A DNA stretch of 9,657 bases from an uncultured Sediminibacterium sp. GTDB lineage: Bacteria > Bacteroidota > Bacteroidia > Chitinophagales > Chitinophagaceae. Shown piece by piece: positions 6,637 through 9,657 of the stretch (position 1 is its first letter; every line of letters starts with the position of its first letter). The stretch lies in NCBI GenBank assembly GCA_937907555.1, contig CALEST010000298.1, forward strand, positions 1 through 9,657, in the 5' to 3' direction. Both the position numbers and the translations under genes were made by a program. The notes under the pieces are model-generated. The model did not search any database, was not told the DNA's origin, and was given only the letters and a program-made list of their open reading frames with translations.

Positions 6637-7902
6637 ATGCGATTTTTTATTTTTTTACTTGGACTCTGCGGATCATTTTCTCTTACTGCGCAGACTTATA
6701 CATTGCCCATGATTGAGTCTTTGGCAATGCAAAATTACCCTTTGATAAAGCAGTCTGCCTTGCTTAATCAAACAGCACAACTCTCTGTTGAGAACATTAG
6801 AAAAGCTTTGTATCCACAGATAACGCTTAATGGTCAGGCTACTTATCAATCTGATGTAACCAGTATTTCAGTTCCAATTCCTGGATTTACGCCTTCGCTG
6901 CTCTCTAAAGACCAATACAGGGCAACTGTAGATATTCAACAAAATATTTATGACGGTGGTGTACAGAAGTCAATGAATCAGGTAGTGCAAACTGGAAATG
7001 CCATGGCATTGATTAAAAATGAAGTTGATCTATATAAAGTAAAGGAAAGAGTGACTCAATTGTATTGCGGCATCTTGTATACCGATGCTGTTATTGGTCA
7101 GATTGTTTATATCAATCAGGATTTAAATAATGCACTTAATAAAGTAGAGGCTTTGCATAAAAATGGACTGGTATTCAAAAACAATGTTTTGCAGATAAAG
7201 GCCCAGCTTTTAAAGAATCAGCAAAAACTAACGGAAGCCCAGGCAGCTAAGAAAAATATTATGGATGGTCTGGCTATTTTGATCAATAAAAACTTTGAAA
7301 CTGGAGCGGTATTCGAAACACCAGATACCTTGGTGCAAACAAAAGTGATTAAAGTTACGGAAAGACCAGAGTTTAAATGGTATGATGCCCAGAAAAACAA
7401 TATTTTGGCGCAGCAATCTATGATAGATGCAAAGACGCAGCCTAAATTGGGAGCTTTTCTTCAAACCGGCTATGGCAGACCTGGTTTGAACATGCTTAAA
7501 AATGATTTTGCCTTATTTGGTATCGGCGGTATAAGACTGCAATGGTCTCTCGGGAGCTTTTATACAGCAAAAAAAGAAAAAACCATTCTAAAAAATCAAG
7601 CCCAGATGATTGAAAATGAGAAGGAAGTTTATGCATTAAACAACCAGATTCAATTACAACAACAGCTGGATGAAATTGAAAAGCTAACGAAATTAATTCA
7701 GTCTGATCAGGAATTGATTGAGCTGAGAGAGCAAATTAAACAAACCAGCCTGGTACAACTCAATAATGGGGTAATTACGGCGAATGATTATTTAAAAGAG
7801 TTGAATGAATTAGACCAGGCACGTCAATTACTTGTGCAACATCAAGTACAAGTGGTACAATCCAAATTACAATATCAATTATTAAAAGGTAAAAGCAATT
7901 AG
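6637..7902 (+). CDS. TolC-like outer-membrane efflux channel protein (OEP family)
   Basis: This 421-residue outer-membrane component of a tripartite exporter has a signal peptide at residues 1 to about 19 (FIFLLGLCGSFSLTAQ-T). It shows the internal duplication of the OEP/TolC family. The first half has a helix leading into the beta-strand RKALYPQITLNGQATY (55-70) and 'RATVDIQQNIYDGG'. The second has AKTQPKLGAFLQTGYG (265-280) and 'GGIRLQWSLGSFY'. Each is followed by long Gln/Glu/Lys-rich helices that would form the periplasmic tunnel. The C-terminal motif NNGVITANDYLKELNELDQAR (377-397) is typical of Bacteroidota OEPs found with HlyD/ABC genes. Length is normal for the family. It is the second gene of the operon, one base ahead of the adaptor gene, and would partner that adaptor and the ABC pump. 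Confidence 0.92.
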   Translation: MRFFIFLLGLCGSFSLTAQTYTLPMIESLAMQNYPLIKQSALLNQTAQLSVENIRKALYPQITLNGQATYQSDVTSISVPIPGFTPSLLSKDQYRATVDIQQNIYDGGVQKSMNQVVQTGNAMALIKNEVDLYKVKERVTQLYCGILYTDAVIGQIVYINQDLNNALNKVEALHKNGLVFKNNVLQIKAQLLKNQQKLTEAQAAKKNIMDGLAILINKNFETGAVFETPDTLVQTKVIKVTERPEFKWYDAQKNNILAQQSMIDAKTQPKLGAFLQTGYGRPGLNMLKNDFALFGIGGIRLQWSLGSFYTAKKEKTILKNQAQMIENEKEVYALNNQIQLQQQLDEIEKLTKLIQSDQELIELREQIKQTSLVQLNNGVITANDYLKELNELDQARQLLVQHQVQVVQSKLQYQLLKGKSN

Positions 7903-7903
7903 C

Positions 7904-8833
7904 ATGAAAAAATACATGGTGGGATTCTTTGGAATTCTTTTAGCGGCTTGTTCAAATAAAAATGGAGACTTTGATGCTCAGGGGGTATTTGAAACAGAAG
8001 AAGTGATGGTGTCTGCAGAAATACCGGGTAAATTATTATCCTTCTCTGTTCAGGAGGGAGATAGTTTACAGCAGAATCAGCCAGTTGCCTTACTGGATTC
8101 TATGGCGCTGGTATTACAAAAAGCCCAGTTACAGGCCTCTGTAAAAGCACTCAATGAGAAAACCTTAGACGTTAATCCACAGATTGAATTATATAAAAAG
8201 CAATATGAAGTACAATCGGTTCAGTTAAAGAATTTACAATTTGAAAAGAACCGTATTCAGGAATTATTGAAAAGCGATGCAGCTACGCGTAAGCAAATGG
8301 ATGATCTTGTTTTTCAGATTGAATCGCTTGAAAAGCAGATGTCTGTTACACAACAATTGATTAAGGTTCAACAAACCAGTATCGGAACGCAAAATCGCTC
8401 TATTCTTAGTGAGGTGGAACCATTGGAAAAGCGTATTGATGGTGTAGAAGACCAGCTTAAAAAATCAACTGTTCTCAATCCCCTTAATGGAGTAGTCTTG
8501 AATACGTATGCAGAAGCAGGAGAGGTAGTGGGGGCCGGAAAGCCACTTTATAAAATTGCAGATATTAACACGATGATTTTACGGGTTTATGTAACTGGTG
8601 ATCAATTGTCTGCTTTGAAGATTGGGCAAATGGTAAAAGTATATGTGGATCAGGATAAAGAATCGTATAAGTCTTATGATGGTAGAATTATTGCAATAGC
8701 CAATAAGGCAGAGTTTACACCAAAAACCATCCAGACCAAAGACGAAAGAGCCAATCTGGTATATGCTATCAAAGTGCAGGTTAAAAATGACGGGTATCTT
8801 AAAATAGGGATGTATGGAGAAGTTAAATTCTGA
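7904..8833 (+). CDS. HlyD-family membrane-fusion (adaptor) lipoprotein
   Basis: This 309-residue periplasmic adaptor links the inner-membrane ABC pump to the TolC-like channel. The N-terminus MKKYMVGFFGILLAAC-S contains a lipobox (LAAC, Cys16), so it is probably an inner-membrane lipoprotein rather than a single-pass protein. Residues about 33-66 form the first half of the biotinyl-lipoyl-like domain (VSAEIPGKLLSFSVQEGDSL). Residues about 68-188 are a long Gln/Lys/Glu-rich coiled-coil hairpin, and the second lipoyl half is LNPLNGVVLNTYAEAGEVV (191-209). A beta-barrel domain follows (MILRVYVTGDQLSALKIGQMVKVYVD). It resembles YbhG-type adaptors of YbhGFSR exporters. It starts one base after the TolC-like gene, and its last 20 bases overlap the ABC ATPase gene, indicating translational coupling. 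Confidence 0.92.
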   Translation: MKKYMVGFFGILLAACSNKNGDFDAQGVFETEEVMVSAEIPGKLLSFSVQEGDSLQQNQPVALLDSMALVLQKAQLQASVKALNEKTLDVNPQIELYKKQYEVQSVQLKNLQFEKNRIQELLKSDAATRKQMDDLVFQIESLEKQMSVTQQLIKVQQTSIGTQNRSILSEVEPLEKRIDGVEDQLKKSTVLNPLNGVVLNTYAEAGEVVGAGKPLYKIADINTMILRVYVTGDQLSALKIGQMVKVYVDQDKESYKSYDGRIIAIANKAEFTPKTIQTKDERANLVYAIKVQVKNDGYLKIGMYGEVKF

Positions 8834-9657
8834 TTCACTTGCTGTTAAAGTTGAAGGCGTCTCTAAATCATATCTGGTAAACAAGCAGCCCGTACTTGCA
8901 TTGAATGATATCAATTTTGAAATTCCTTCAGGAACACTTTTTGGTTTGATTGGCCCAGACGGTGCAGGTAAAACCACTTTGTTTCGAATACTAACTACCT
9001 TGCTTTTACCCGATGCCGGAATATTATATATTAATGGCTTGAATGTAGTGGACGATTTTAAAGTGTTAAGAAAACAAATGGGCTATATGCCAGGTAAATT
9101 TTCGCTTTATACTGATTTAACAGTTGAAGAGAACCTACTCTTTTTTGCCAGCTTGTTTGATACAACTATTGAAGCCAATTACGATTTAATCAAAGACATA
9201 TATGAGCAAATTGCTCCTTTTAAAAATAGAAGGGCAGGTCAACTTTCTGGTGGGATGAAACAGAAACTGGCATTATGCTGTGCATTGATTCATAGACCTT
9301 CTATTTTATTTTTAGATGAACCCACAACAGGTGTGGACGCGGTATCTCGCAAAGAGTTTTGGGAAATGTTACAACGCCTAAAACAGGAAGGAATAACCAT
9401 TTTGGTGTCAACCCCTTATATGGATGAAGCCAGCTTATGTGATCAGGTTGCTTTAATTCAGCAAGGAAGAATTCTGCATATTGATACACCCGGTAATATT
9501 GTAAACCGTTTTGATAAACCTTTGTACGCAGTTCGGTCTGATCAAATGTTGTCTTTGTTGAAAGAGTTGAGCGAGAATCCTGCTGTATTAGATATTTATC
9601 CATTTGGTGAAGTACACCATATGGTGCTAAAAGACGAAAATCAAAAAATTTGTTTGC
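8814..9657 (+). CDS. ABC transporter ATP-binding protein (YbhF/CcmA-type), 3' end beyond window
   Basis: This is an open frame of 281 complete codons with no stop before the right edge. It starts at ATG 8814 inside the end of the adaptor gene (MEKLNSDSLAVKV...). Walker A is GPDGAGKTT (47-55), the signature LSGGM (144-148), and Walker B ILFLDEP (164-170) with the catalytic Glu169. Two switch residues differ from the ABC norm: the Q-loop reads YMPGKFSLY with Gly94 where Gln is usual, and the H-loop reads STPYMDEA with Pro201 where His is usual. A YbhF-like exporter ATPase is the best fit; it would energise drug or solute export together with the adaptor and TolC-like channel. The degenerate switches suggest it works as one half of an asymmetric pair, either with a second domain in the same protein or with a separate ATPase gene beyond the window. 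Permease genes are also expected there. Confidence 0.92.
   Translation, partial: MEKLNSDSLAVKVEGVSKSYLVNKQPVLALNDINFEIPSGTLFGLIGPDGAGKTTLFRILTTLLLPDAGILYINGLNVVDDFKVLRKQMGYMPGKFSLYTDLTVEENLLFFASLFDTTIEANYDLIKDIYEQIAPFKNRRAGQLSGGMKQKLALCCALIHRPSILFLDEPTTGVDAVSRKEFWEMLQRLKQEGITILVSTPYMDEASLCDQVALIQQGRILHIDTPGNIVNRFDKPLYAVRSDQMLSLLKELSENPAVLDIYPFGEVHHMVLKDENQKICL

Noticed and set aside
8579..8977. 132-codon minus-strand frame across the adaptor/ATPase junction, and another minus-strand frame at 9301-9603
   Set aside because: Both lie antisense to strongly supported coding sequence (HlyD adaptor and ABC ATPase motifs) and show no recognisable protein features.

Overview
The window looks like chromosomal DNA of a Bacteroidota bacterium, tentatively of the Chitinophagaceae/Sphingobacteriia side. 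The evidence is moderate A+T content, start codons with A/T-rich leaders rather than strong Shine-Dalgarno sites, a Bacteroidota-type -7 promoter element (TAnnTTTG) at 5994-6001, and protein sequences typical of that phylum (subclass B1 metallo-beta-lactamase, and a TetR-TolC-HlyD-ABC export operon whose ATPase has 'YMPGKFSLY' instead of the usual Gln-containing Q-loop). No rRNA, tRNA, CRISPR array, insertion sequence or phage gene is visible. Genes are tightly packed and no gap exceeds about 65 bases.

Left region (1-4163): the tail of a small membrane protein (probably Pmp3/YqaE-like) is followed on the + strand by a secreted B1 metallo-beta-lactamase that continues directly into a C-terminal Dabb (stress-responsive A/B barrel) domain, then by a small DUF1801 protein. 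That protein converges, with a 6-base overlap, on a minus-strand secreted alpha/beta-hydrolase (esterase/lipase-like). A divergently transcribed, secreted M1-family zinc aminopeptidase follows. Four proteins in the left and middle regions have export signals, so much of this part is periplasmic or extracellular hydrolase work.

Middle region (4179-5954): a minus-strand beta-propeller, sialidase/glycosidase-like gene is split by a single-base frameshift in a G7 tract (C7 on the + strand, 4558-4564). Removing one G restores one reading frame of about 424 codons. Divergent to it is a small protein with a Gly-rich double membrane segment built from two similar repeats.

Right region (5994-9657): a compact drug/solute-export operon. 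A TetR-family repressor has two overlapping operator-like palindromes between its promoter and its start codon. It is followed 5 bases later by a TolC-like outer-membrane protein, 1 base later by a HlyD-type adaptor with a lipobox, and with a 20-base overlap by an ABC ATPase that runs off the window. The likely logic is that the repressor senses a ligand, releases its own promoter, and the whole tripartite exporter (outer-membrane channel, adaptor, ABC pump) is expressed. The permease genes and probably a second ATPase should lie just beyond the right edge.
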